From positions 1 to 5,355 of the forward strand of contig JAUVQV010000093.1 of assembly GCA_030597995.1 (NCBI GenBank): a stretch of 5,355 nt of DNA, in the 5' to 3' direction. The position numbers were made by a program, and so were the translations under genes. The first letter of the stretch is position 1; the number at the start of each line of letters is the position of its first letter. The stretch comes from Candidatus Rokuibacteriota bacterium. Lineage in GTDB: Bacteria; JAUVQV01. The notes beneath the pieces are model-generated. The model was not told the origin of the DNA and ran no database searches. It saw nothing but the letters and a program-made list of their open reading frames with translations. Shown in pieces: positions 1 to 5,355 of the stretch.

Positions 1-1107
1 CCTGGAGGAGTAGTTTTCCATGAGGACAATGAGATCGAAAAGATCATCGCTTCTCTCCAGAAACCAGCGGGGATGCCCGGAAAAGAACGTCAGCCGTCGC
101 CCCTCTACCGCCTCCTTCAGGGCCGGCCAGCGGCCGACCACCTCCCGCACCAGGTCGCGGTTCGGCTCGAGTACGACGATCCGGGCCTCATTCCTGTCGA
201 GCAGCGTGCGGAGCAGGGCGCCGTTGGGAAACCCCAGCATCAGGATGTCGAAAAGGCCGTCCTCTCCGGCATGCAGCGGCGGGGCCGGGCTCGCCCCCTG
301 CAGGGGCCGGATGACATCCTCGCGCAGCCGCCCGTCAATCCAGAGCCGCGCCCAGCCCCCCTGATGCGGTTGAATTTCCACGCGGGCCCCTTTTCCCCAC
401 ACTTCCGCGACCTCGGCGCTCCCGGCGCTCTCCTGCGCCGTCTGCGGAGAGTGACTCCGGGGAGGACGAAACTCGAGGTTCGGTGAAGCGGGAAGGAGCA
501 CAGCGGCCGTCACTCCCAGGAGCAGCAGCGCCGTCCCCCGGCGCAGCGGGGAAAGAGGGCCGCCGCGCATCAGGGCCGGCAGAGTCCCAAGAATCACCCC
601 CGCCAACGCCAGGGTCGGCGCCCCGGGAGCGGGCAGGAACTCCACCCCCAGCCAGACCGCGCCCGCAAAGAGCGCAAACCAGCCGACACCCTTGGCCTCC
701 GAACCATCCCCGCTCTCGGCGAAGAGGGCCGCCGCCGCCAGAAACAGAGGCGCGCCCAGCCCCATGAGAAAGGGAACGGAAAAAGACCCCAGGGACAGAC
801 TCTTTCCCGGCCAGAGGCCGGCAGCGCTCCTCTCGAGGAAGAAGAGAAATCCGAGCGCCGTCCCCCCCCAGAGAAGGTGGATCCACCGGCGCCGGTCCCT
901 CAGGAAATGGCGGTACGACAGGGGAAGGAGATAGATGAAGACCCCCCCCAGGCTCGCCCCGAAGAGGGAAAATAGCAGGAGGCCGTTCCCCACCTTGGGC
1001 CAGAAAAGCGCGGTCAGAATCCGCTGCAGGGCATAGAGAAAGAGTCCGGTACCGGCCCCCAGGAGCCCGAGCGCGGCGTTTTCGCCGCCTCTGCCGCGGC
1101 CCGTCAT
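1..1107 (-). CDS. Membrane-anchored spermidine-synthase-like protein, 3' end beyond window
   Basis: An open frame of 369 codons runs from ATG (1107-1105) off the left edge. Residues 1-208 are strongly hydrophobic, with about seven likely membrane segments (near 13-36, 41-63, 75-92, 110-130, 141-160, 164-180, 191-206). The first two resemble the start of fused membrane/spermidine-synthase proteins (GxGLFLYALQRIL then FGASLGGVFIYLL). After a polar linker (about 209-240), a soluble Rossmann-like part follows: DILMLGFPNGALLRTLL (287-303), VVLEPNRDLVREV (311-323), then FFSGHPRWFL and FDLIVL (341-362). These line up with the SAM-type fold of aminopropyltransferases, but the usual GGGDG is GFPNG and the usual GD(G/A) aspartate is His345, so polyamine synthesis is doubtful. 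Its ATG overlaps the stop of the upstream phosphatase gene (ATGA), and GGGAGAGG lies 7 nt before the start. Probably inner-membrane; substrate unknown. The family call is good, the function open. Confidence 0.75.
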   Translation of the reverse strand, partial: MTGRGRGGENAALGLLGAGTGLFLYALQRILTALFWPKVGNGLLLFSLFGASLGGVFIYLLPLSYRHFLRDRRRWIHLLWGGTALGFLFFLERSAAGLWPGKSLSLGSFSVPFLMGLGAPLFLAAAALFAESGDGSEAKGVGWFALFAGAVWLGVEFLPAPGAPTLALAGVILGTLPALMRGGPLSPLRRGTALLLLGVTAAVLLPASPNLEFRPPRSHSPQTAQESAGSAEVAEVWGKGARVEIQPHQGGWARLWIDGRLREDVIRPLQGASPAPPLHAGEDGLFDILMLGFPNGALLRTLLDRNEARIVVLEPNRDLVREVVGRWPALKEAVEGRRLTFFSGHPRWFLERSDDLFDLIVLMENYSSR

Positions 1108-1652
1108 GTGAGCACCTCTCCCGGTGCGCGTCTCACGATTTCCTCGGCCGCGGCCTGCAGTGAAGGAGCGGTGTGCACACCCCGAGGCCCTCCTCTTCTC
1201 CCAGAGACAATGAGCAGACCTCTCAAGCCCGCGGCCCGACCCGCCTCCAGATCGGTTTCCGAATCCCCGATTATGTACGAACCTGAACGCTCTATCCCGA
1301 AGCGCCGCAGGGCCTCCAGGATCATCCCCGGCTGCGGTTTCCGGCAGCGGCAGGCGGCATCGATGTCATGGGGACAGTACAGGATCGCGTCCAGAGGGGC
1401 GCCGGACTTCTCCAGCTCGCGCTCCATTCTCCGGTGGATCCGGCTCAAATCCTCTTCGGTCATCAGGCCCCGCCCGACTCCGCGCTGGTTGGTGACCACG
1501 ATGAGGAGGTACCCCTCCTGTTTGAGAAGCCGCAGGGCCTTCTTCACTCCCCGGCAGAAGCGGAACTCCGCCCAGGTGGTGACATACGCCCCATCCGGCA
1601 GACGATGATTCAGCACCCCATCGCGATCCAGGAATACGGCCTTTTTAGACAC
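1104..1652 (-). CDS. gmhB: HAD-IIIA phosphatase, GmhB type (heptose-1,7-bisphosphate 7-phosphatase-like)
   Basis: This 182-aa protein is close to the usual GmhB length (about 190 aa) and should be a soluble cytoplasmic Mg-dependent phosphatase. HAD motif I is DRDGVLN (9-15; Asp9 nucleophile, Asp11 acid/base), motif II is VVTNQRGVGRG (52-62; Thr54), Lys105 lies in CRKPQPGM, and motif IV is GDSETD (129-134). Cys93, His95, Cys101 and Cys103 form the CxH...CxC zinc site typical of GmhB and of the HisB phosphatase domain. In GmhB the reaction removes the C7 phosphate of D-glycero-D-manno-heptose 1,7-bisphosphate for LPS or S-layer heptose; no other heptose gene is visible here, so the substrate is inferred. 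Histidinol-phosphatase or another sugar-phosphate role is possible. The start is GTG (1652-1650) with GAGG 6 nt upstream. It lies 47 nt after the phosphodiesterase gene, and its TGA overlaps the next ATG. Confidence 0.85.
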   Translation of the reverse strand: MSKKAVFLDRDGVLNHRLPDGAYVTTWAEFRFCRGVKKALRLLKQEGYLLIVVTNQRGVGRGLMTEEDLSRIHRRMERELEKSGAPLDAILYCPHDIDAACRCRKPQPGMILEALRRFGIERSGSYIIGDSETDLEAGRAAGLRGLLIVSGRRGGPRGVHTAPSLQAAAEEIVRRAPGEVLT

Positions 1653-1699
1653 TTTTCACCTCGCGGCGAATTCCCCGCCTGCTCCCCCGGGGCCCGGGG

Positions 1700-3085
1700 T
1701 CACAACAGGCACTCACCGTCGATGTCCTCCTCGTGAGAGACTCCCGCCATCTCCAGAATAGTCGGGAAGAGATCGCGGAGGTTCGGTGCCGCAACCCGGA
1801 TGTTTCGCCCCCTGATGAATATGAAGGCGCCATGGCCGGTGTGCATCCCCGCCAGGGAGGCGCGTCCGAATACCGCCTCCCGGCTCAGGTTTCCCTTGAG
1901 ATCGTACCCATCGTGGGCGACGGCCAGAAGATCGCACGGCGCGAGGAAGCGGCCCGAGAGGGAGATTGGGAACTCCCCCCAGGCGGGGTTGTGGCTGATC
2001 TCCTCACCGCGCAGCACCTGGGCGATCACCTGACGGCCGCTTTCCGGATCCCGCAGACCGAGCAGGTCGGCCGCCAGCCCCTCGCGAAGGGTGCGATACT
2101 CCTCTCTACCCTGAATCATCCCTTTCGGTTCCCTCCCCCTGAGGTGCAGAAAGACTCTCCCCGGGGCGAGGCTGTACGCACGGGCCCCGGGGCCGATATC
2201 TCCCAGATTTCGGGCCGGCCGGTGCTCGAACTCCAGCCAGCCCCGCTCCTCCAGAAAGCGATTCAGATACACCTCCTTCTCCAGGAGACAGAACCCGTGA
2301 TCCGAGAGCAGCACCAGGTCTGTGGCGGGCGGCAATCGACCGAGCAGGTCCCCGATGCGGGAATCCAGCCTCCGGTAGAAGTCGAGAAACGCCTCGCGCT
2401 CGGGAGAGGCCCCCTGCTCGTAATCCTCCCAGAGCACATGATTCATGCGGTCGGTCTCCAGGACGTGGAGCTGGGAAAAATCCCACGACTTTTGGCACAT
2501 GAGGGCGAAGGCGGCCTCGAACCTCTTTTCCAGGGTGAGGTCCAGATCCCGGACGAATTCCTCCCGGGAGGTGTGTCCCAGCCGGGAGTCGATGTCGATG
2601 CGATAGCCCATCCCCTTGAGGAGTTCCGACACCTCCCGGGGATACGCCACCTTGTCCAGAGAGGGGCAGAGAAAACTCGATACCAGGACCCCATTGACCG
2701 GGCGGGGAGGATAGGTCAGCGGAACGTTGACCACGACTACCCGCTTACCGGCCCGGCTGAGCACCTCCCACAGGGTCGAAGAAACCATGTTCCTCGAGGT
2801 GGGAACGAACATCTCGTACGAGCCGGGCGTGCGGTCCACAAAACCGAATATGCCGTGCTTGCCCGGGTTCTGGCCGGTCATATACGTTGACCAGGCCACG
2901 GATGAAACAGCGGGCTGAGTCGCGGCCATCCTTCGTACTCCTCCCGCTGTCAGGAGGCGTGCCCGGTTGGGGAGCACAGCCTCCCGGGTGAGTATCTCGA
3001 GAAAGGAGCACGGCACGCCGTCGAGACTGAGGACGAAGAGCTTCCTCTGCGAGCGGGTCTTCTTAAAAATGGAGAGGCTACCCAT
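1700..3085 (-). CDS. Alkaline phosphatase superfamily protein (type I phosphodiesterase/nucleotide pyrophosphatase-like)
   Basis: This 461-aa protein has the metal-binding set of the nucleotide pyrophosphatase/phosphodiesterase branch. Asp22 sits in VLSLDGVP after the first strand. PAVSSVAWSTYMTG (58-71), followed by NPGKHGIFGF (73-82), aligns with the family block PPvTxPAWtsxxTGxxPGxHGI, making Ser61 the likely nucleophile where Thr is common. ETDRMNH (210-216) gives Asp212/His216, LLSDHG (259-264) gives Asp262/His263, and MHTGHG (414-419) supplies the last metal histidine, probably His415. DLFPTILEMAGV (438-449) is the usual C-terminal helix. No signal peptide or membrane segment is seen, so it is probably cytoplasmic. 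Known family members cleave phosphodiesters, pyrophosphates or phosphomonoesters; the substrate here is unknown. The start ATG is fixed by an in-frame TGA about 20 nt upstream, with no alternative between, yet no clear ribosome site precedes it. It follows the kinase gene by 27 nt. Confidence 0.85.
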   Translation of the reverse strand: MGSLSIFKKTRSQRKLFVLSLDGVPCSFLEILTREAVLPNRARLLTAGGVRRMAATQPAVSSVAWSTYMTGQNPGKHGIFGFVDRTPGSYEMFVPTSRNMVSSTLWEVLSRAGKRVVVVNVPLTYPPRPVNGVLVSSFLCPSLDKVAYPREVSELLKGMGYRIDIDSRLGHTSREEFVRDLDLTLEKRFEAAFALMCQKSWDFSQLHVLETDRMNHVLWEDYEQGASPEREAFLDFYRRLDSRIGDLLGRLPPATDLVLLSDHGFCLLEKEVYLNRFLEERGWLEFEHRPARNLGDIGPGARAYSLAPGRVFLHLRGREPKGMIQGREEYRTLREGLAADLLGLRDPESGRQVIAQVLRGEEISHNPAWGEFPISLSGRFLAPCDLLAVAHDGYDLKGNLSREAVFGRASLAGMHTGHGAFIFIRGRNIRVAAPNLRDLFPTILEMAGVSHEEDIDGECLL

Positions 3086-3112
3086 CGCCGGCGGCGGGGC
3101 GGATCAGCAACT

Positions 3113-3712
3113 CTATCGATTCCCGGGCTGCTTCGGGAGTGCGGTCTCCGCCTCGGGATCTCTCTCACTACGGTGAATCGCGGGGAGGATATAGCCTAAC
3201 TTCTCCAGGTGCGCAATTACCTTTCCGATGCTCTCCCCGGGTTTCTCCCGATCGGTATTCAGCATGAGCTCGGGGTGCTCCGGCTCTTCGTAGGGGTCGG
3301 TGACACCGGTGAAATTCGGGATCTCGCCGGCCAGGGCCTTGCGGTACAACCCTTTGGGGTCACGCTCGATCAGCACCTCAAGGGGACAGGTGCAAAATAC
3401 CTCGACGAATCGTCCGATGGTCCGCCGGGCATCCTCGCGGAGAGCCCGGTAGGGGGAAATGGCCGCGGCGACCGCGATCGCGTCATTGCGCGTCAGGAGG
3501 TGACAGACAAACGCGATCCGACGGATGTTGATATCGCGATCCTCCTTTGAGAAGCTTAGTCCCCGGGAGAGGTGCGTGCGGATCACGTCGCCGTCCAGGA
3601 GCTCGATCTTCCACAGACCCCGGGCGCGAAGCTCCGCCTCCACCCCCTTCGAGACCGTGGTCTTGCCGGAACCGGAAAGCCCGGTGAACCACAGAGTAAA
3701 GCCCTTGGTCAT
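3113..3712 (-). CDS. cysC: Adenylylsulfate (APS) kinase family protein
   Basis: The 199-aa product matches the length and layout of single-domain APS kinase, which phosphorylates adenosine 5'-phosphosulfate to PAPS in the cytoplasm. Visible motifs are the Walker A GLSGSGKTT (11-19), LDGD (39-42) with Arg45, FSKEDRDINIRR (54-65) matching the APS-binding DRxxNIRR block, ISPYRALR (85-92), FVEVF (102-106), and RDPKGLYRKA...GEI (117-131) with NFTG and DPYEEP. Departures from the textbook family are LSFS where LGFS is usual (52-55) and NDA where an AG-containing turn is usual (76-78); the catalytic and binding motifs look intact. The last 30 or so residues are charged and poorly conserved. It is first in the leftward operon. 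GGAGG lies 5 nt before the ATG, and a promoter lies about 50 nt upstream. No sulfate adenylyltransferase is visible, so PAPS for sulfation rather than cysteine synthesis is possible, as is a related substrate. Confidence 0.9.
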   Translation of the reverse strand: MTKGFTLWFTGLSGSGKTTVSKGVEAELRARGLWKIELLDGDVIRTHLSRGLSFSKEDRDINIRRIAFVCHLLTRNDAIAVAAAISPYRALREDARRTIGRFVEVFCTCPLEVLIERDPKGLYRKALAGEIPNFTGVTDPYEEPEHPELMLNTDREKPGESIGKVIAHLEKLGYILPAIHRSERDPEAETALPKQPGNR

Positions 3713-3717
3713 CGATC

Positions 3718-3722
3718 CCTCC
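3718..3722 (-). promoter_or_regulatory. Ribosome binding site of the APS kinase gene
   Basis: On the minus strand, GGAGG within a GGGGGGAGGG run ends 5 nt before the ATG at 3712. This supports that start. Confidence 0.7.
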
Positions 3723-3763
3723 CCCCGATATCGTTTCGCTCTAAAAACACCATAACCCGGGGA

Positions 3764-3791
3764 ATACTATCAGAAAACAATCACAAGTCAA
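3764..3791 (-). promoter_or_regulatory. Sigma70-like promoter of the leftward operon
   Basis: On the minus strand, TTGACT (3791-3786) and TAGTAT (3769-3764) are separated by 16 bp. A TG one base before the -10 box gives an extended -10 (TGATAGTAT). The -35 box matches consensus at 5 of 6 positions and the -10 box at 4 of 6. Transcription would begin near 3757, leaving a leader of about 45 nt before the APS kinase start. The assignment comes from pattern and position only. Confidence 0.55.
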
Positions 3792-3792
3792 T

Positions 3793-3802
3793 TTTCCGGA
3801 AA
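3793..3802. promoter_or_regulatory. Palindrome between divergent promoters, possible operator
   Basis: TTTCCGGAAA is a perfect 10-bp inverted repeat in the 20-bp gap between the two opposed -35 boxes. A dimeric regulator bound here could affect both promoters. No regulator gene is seen nearby, and a short palindrome in AT-rich DNA can arise by chance. Confidence 0.25.
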
Positions 3803-3811
3803 TGAAAAAAC

Positions 3812-3841
3812 TTGATAGCCGCCTCCCAAATAGGGTATTCT
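3812..3841 (+). promoter_or_regulatory. Sigma70-like promoter of prfB-lysS
   Basis: TTGATA (3812-3817) and TATTCT (3836-3841) are 18 bp apart, matching consensus at 5 and 4 of 6 positions. Transcription would begin near 3848, giving a leader of about 80 nt before the prfB start codon. No better -35/-10 pair was seen in this gap for the plus strand. Confidence 0.45.
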
Positions 3842-3858
3842 TTTACCTGCTGTCTATG

Positions 3859-3877
3859 CCCCTCTTCAACCGGGGGG
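3859..3877 (+). other. Possible stem-loop in the prfB leader
   Basis: CCCCTC (3859-3864) can pair with GGGGGG (3872-3877), with one U-G wobble, around the 7-nt loop TTCAACC. No U-run follows, so it is not an intrinsic terminator. It adjoins an in-frame ATG at 3856 that lacks a ribosome site and could help hide it. Its role is unknown. Confidence 0.3.
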
Positions 3878-3908
3878 AAGGCGGGGAGGAAGTTGGCCTT
3901 TTGCAATC

Positions 3909-3914
3909 AGGAGG
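3909..3914 (+). promoter_or_regulatory. Ribosome binding site of prfB
   Basis: AGGAGG lies 13 nt before ATG 3928, somewhat farther than the usual 5-9 nt. No other start codon sits between the site and 3928. That start gives exactly 25 residues before the frameshift, as in E. coli RF2, so it is preferred over the in-frame ATG at 3856. Confidence 0.65.
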
Positions 3915-3927
3915 TTACGAACACACC

Positions 3928-5053
3928 ATGGAATCGGAAAAGGAACTATGGGACAAATATCTCGCACTCCGGGAACGGTCCCGGGACTTAAGGAGGCATC
4001 TTTGACCTGGAATCCAAGGGAAAACGGGTTGAGGTCCTGGAGACCAAAATGGCCAAAACCGGCTTCTGGGAGAGCGGCCAATCCTCGACGGAAATCCTGA
4101 GAGAGCGGAATAGCCTCCTGAGCGAGCTGGACTACTGGAAGACGGTCGACACCCACCAGGAGGAAATCGAGGTTCTTTTCGAGCTCTACCGGGAGGGGGA
4201 CACCGAGATCCTGGGCGAGCTGAAGAAAATAATCCCCGTACTGGCACGGGACATCGACGCGAAAGAGATCCAGACCCTTCTCTCCGGCGAACACGATCAA
4301 AACAACGCCTTCCTGGTCATCCACCCCGGCGCGGGGGGCACCGAGTCTCAGGACTGGTCGGAAATGCTCCTCCGGATGTATCTGCGCTGGGCGGAGAAAC
4401 GGGGCTTCGGCACCAAGATCATCGATTACCAGCCAGGTGAGGAAGCCGGCTTGAAAAGCGCGACAGTCCTGGTTTCCGGTGAGTACGCCTACGGTCTTCT
4501 GGCCGCCGATGTGGGCATCCACCGTCTGGTGCGGATCTCCCCCTTCGACGCCGGCGGCCGCCGGCACACCTCCTTCTCGGCGGTCCTGGCCTACCCCGAG
4601 ATCGACGAGACCACCCAGGTCGAGATCCGGGATGAAGATCTGCGCGTCGACACCTACCGTTCCTCCGGGGCCGGGGGACAGCACGTGAATGTCACCGACT
4701 CCGCCGTCCGGATCACCCATCTCCCGACCGGTGTTGTGGTCCAGTGCCAGAACGAGCGCTCGCAGCACAAAAACAAGGCCTTCGCCATGAAAGTACTCCG
4801 CTCCCGCCTCTACCAGCTTCAGAAAGACCAGCAGAAAAAGAAGATCGAGGAGCTTCAGGGCGAGAAGAAAGAGATCGCCTGGGGAAACCAGATCCGCTCC
4901 TACGTCCTCCACCCTTACCGCCTGATCAAGGACCACCGCACCGGTCTGGAGACCGGAAAGGTGGAAAGCTTTCTGGACGGGGAGATCGACGCCTTCATAG
5001 ACGGCTACCTCCTGCACCGGATTCGTGAGCACTCTGCTCCCGGGAGCAAGTGA
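3928..5053 (+). CDS. prfB: Peptide chain release factor 2, with programmed +1 frameshift
   Basis: RF2 recognises UGA and UAA in the ribosomal A site and triggers peptide release. The coding sequence is split: frame 0 spans 3928-4002 (25 codons), T4003 is skipped, and 4004-5053 continues in the +1 frame, giving 374 aa (E. coli RF2 is 365). The junction reads LRRHL-DLESK, matching LRGYL-DYDAK of E. coli. The N-terminal helical domain is followed by HPGAGGTESQDWSEML, the stop-codon-recognition tripeptide SPF (204-206) in SPFDAGGRRHTSF, and the catalytic GGQ (249-251) in RSSGAGGQHVN; SPF rather than PxT identifies RF2, not RF1. Ser245 occupies the place of E. coli Thr246. Gln251 is the expected PrmC methylation site. 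Low RF2 should promote the shift and high RF2 termination at codon 26, giving autoregulation. lysS follows after 3 nt. The internal ATG at 4049 would drop the first 40 residues and is not the real start. Confidence 0.97.
3989..4006 (+). promoter_or_regulatory. Programmed +1 frameshift signal of prfB
   Basis: TAAGGAGG (3989-3996) is an internal Shine-Dalgarno element, followed by a 3-nt spacer CAT, the slippery CTT (4000-4002), in-frame TGA (4003-4005) and C4006. The E. coli site is AGGGGG-TAT-CTT-TGA-C with the same spacing. The ribosome re-pairs the Leu tRNA from CUU to UUU and continues at GAC. The poor UGAC termination context and the strong anti-SD pairing are both hallmarks of the RF2 autoregulatory shift. 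Confidence 0.96.
5042..5046 (+). promoter_or_regulatory. Ribosome binding site of lysS
   Basis: GGGAG inside the last prfB codons ends 10 nt before the GTG start at 5057. With only 3 nt between the genes, translational coupling to prfB is also likely. Confidence 0.5.
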
Positions 5054-5056
5054 GCG

Positions 5057-5355
5057 GTGGAACCGGAACACGACCTCATCCGGCAGCGGAAGAAAAAACT
5101 CGCCGAATTGCGCGAGATGGGCGTCGACCCCTACTCCGCCCGATACCGGCCGACCGACCGGGCCGGCGACCTGATCCGGAAGGCGGGCCACCTCTCCGGC
5201 GACGAGCTGGCGTCTCTGGACCGCCGGGCGCTGGCGGCGGGGAGAGTCATCGCCCTGCGCAAGTTCGGCAAGACGGCCTTTTCCCACCTCCAGGACGGCG
5301 GCGACCGGATCCAGATCTATTTCCGCCGCGATTCCCTCTCCGAAAAAGATGTTTC
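5057..5355 (+). CDS. lysS: Lysyl-tRNA synthetase, class II, N-terminal part (cut by window edge)
   Basis: The frame starts at GTG 5057 and is open for 99 codons to the right edge. The start EHDLIRQRKKKLAELREMGV (residues 4-23), followed by DPYSARY, is the typical bacterial LysRS N-terminal helix. AGRVIALRKFGKTAFSHLQD (about 68-87), then RIQIYFRRDSLS, is the beginning of the OB-fold anticodon-binding domain, matching the family pattern AGRimxxRxxGKxxFxxLqDgxGxIQlY. The class II catalytic domain with motifs 1-3 lies beyond the window. The enzyme charges tRNA-Lys with lysine in the cytoplasm. It follows prfB by 3 nt, an arrangement known from E. coli (prfB-lysS) and many other bacteria, and is presumably co-transcribed from the promoter upstream of prfB. 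The GTG start agrees with the family N-terminus; AspRS and AsnRS share the OB fold but not this N-terminal helix. Confidence 0.93.
   Translation, partial: MEPEHDLIRQRKKKLAELREMGVDPYSARYRPTDRAGDLIRKAGHLSGDELASLDRRALAAGRVIALRKFGKTAFSHLQDGGDRIQIYFRRDSLSEKDV

Noticed and set aside
335..886. 183-codon minus-strand frame inside the membrane protein gene
   Set aside because: It is out of frame with the hydrophobic and Rossmann-like coding frame, has low complexity (G, R, P, S), and shows no motif.
1653..1699. GC-rich palindromic bases in the gap between the phosphodiesterase and HAD genes as a terminator
   Set aside because: CCCCGGGG-type bases are present, but no stable stem followed by a U-run is seen on the minus strand, and the downstream gene has its own ribosome site consistent with continued transcription.
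1733..2890. 385-codon open frame on the plus strand opposite the phosphodiesterase gene
   Set aside because: The minus-strand frame carries all alkaline-phosphatase-superfamily metal motifs in order; the plus frame has no recognisable domain and is a complement shadow.
4003..4005. prfB read as a pseudogene broken by a premature TGA
   Set aside because: The stop lies in the conserved RF2 autoregulatory frameshift context with correct spacing, so the interruption is functional.
4049..5053. prfB starting at the internal ATG 4049
   Set aside because: The codons upstream of it in the same frame continue the RF2 domain 1 sequence back to the frameshift site, so this ATG is an internal methionine (residue 41).
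3866..5287. 473-codon open frame on the minus strand opposite prfB and lysS
   Set aside because: It is antisense to two clearly recognised genes, resembles no known family, and its composition (rich in V, L, G, D) is what a complementary frame of GC-rich coding DNA produces.

Overview
The window comes from a GC-rich bacterial chromosome, probably a Gram-negative one. The prfB-lysS gene order, a GmhB-type HAD phosphatase and a membrane-anchored spermidine-synthase-like protein would suit a Desulfobacterota/Deltaproteobacteria-like or neighbouring lineage, but the phylum is an inference. No mobile element, CRISPR array, tRNA or rRNA is visible.

There are two divergent transcription units separated by about 215 bp of AT-richer DNA (3713-3927). 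The leftward unit (3712 down to 1, minus strand) holds four closely packed genes: an adenylylsulfate-kinase-family protein (3113-3712), a cytoplasmic alkaline-phosphatase-superfamily phosphodiesterase/phosphatase (1700-3085), a HAD-IIIA phosphatase of the GmhB type (1104-1652), and a multi-pass membrane protein with a degenerate spermidine-synthase-like domain, cut by the left window edge (1-1107). Gaps are 27 and 47 nt, followed by an ATGA stop/start overlap, which argues for one mRNA. The pathway is not evident: a PAPS-forming kinase without sulfate adenylyltransferase, beside phosphate-ester hydrolases, could serve surface-glycan or small-molecule modification.

The rightward unit is the translation pair prfB (release factor 2) and lysS (lysyl-tRNA synthetase, cut by the right edge), 3 nt apart. 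prfB is not one open frame: codon 26 is an in-frame TGA within a textbook programmed +1 frameshift site, preceded by an 8-nt Shine-Dalgarno-like element. The full product is 374 aa, and a plain ORF caller would lose its first 40 residues.

The intergenic region carries two back-to-back sigma70-like promoters whose -35 boxes lie only 20 bp apart, with the perfect 10-bp palindrome TTTCCGGAAA between them. Every stretch over 300 bp is occupied by one of the six genes.
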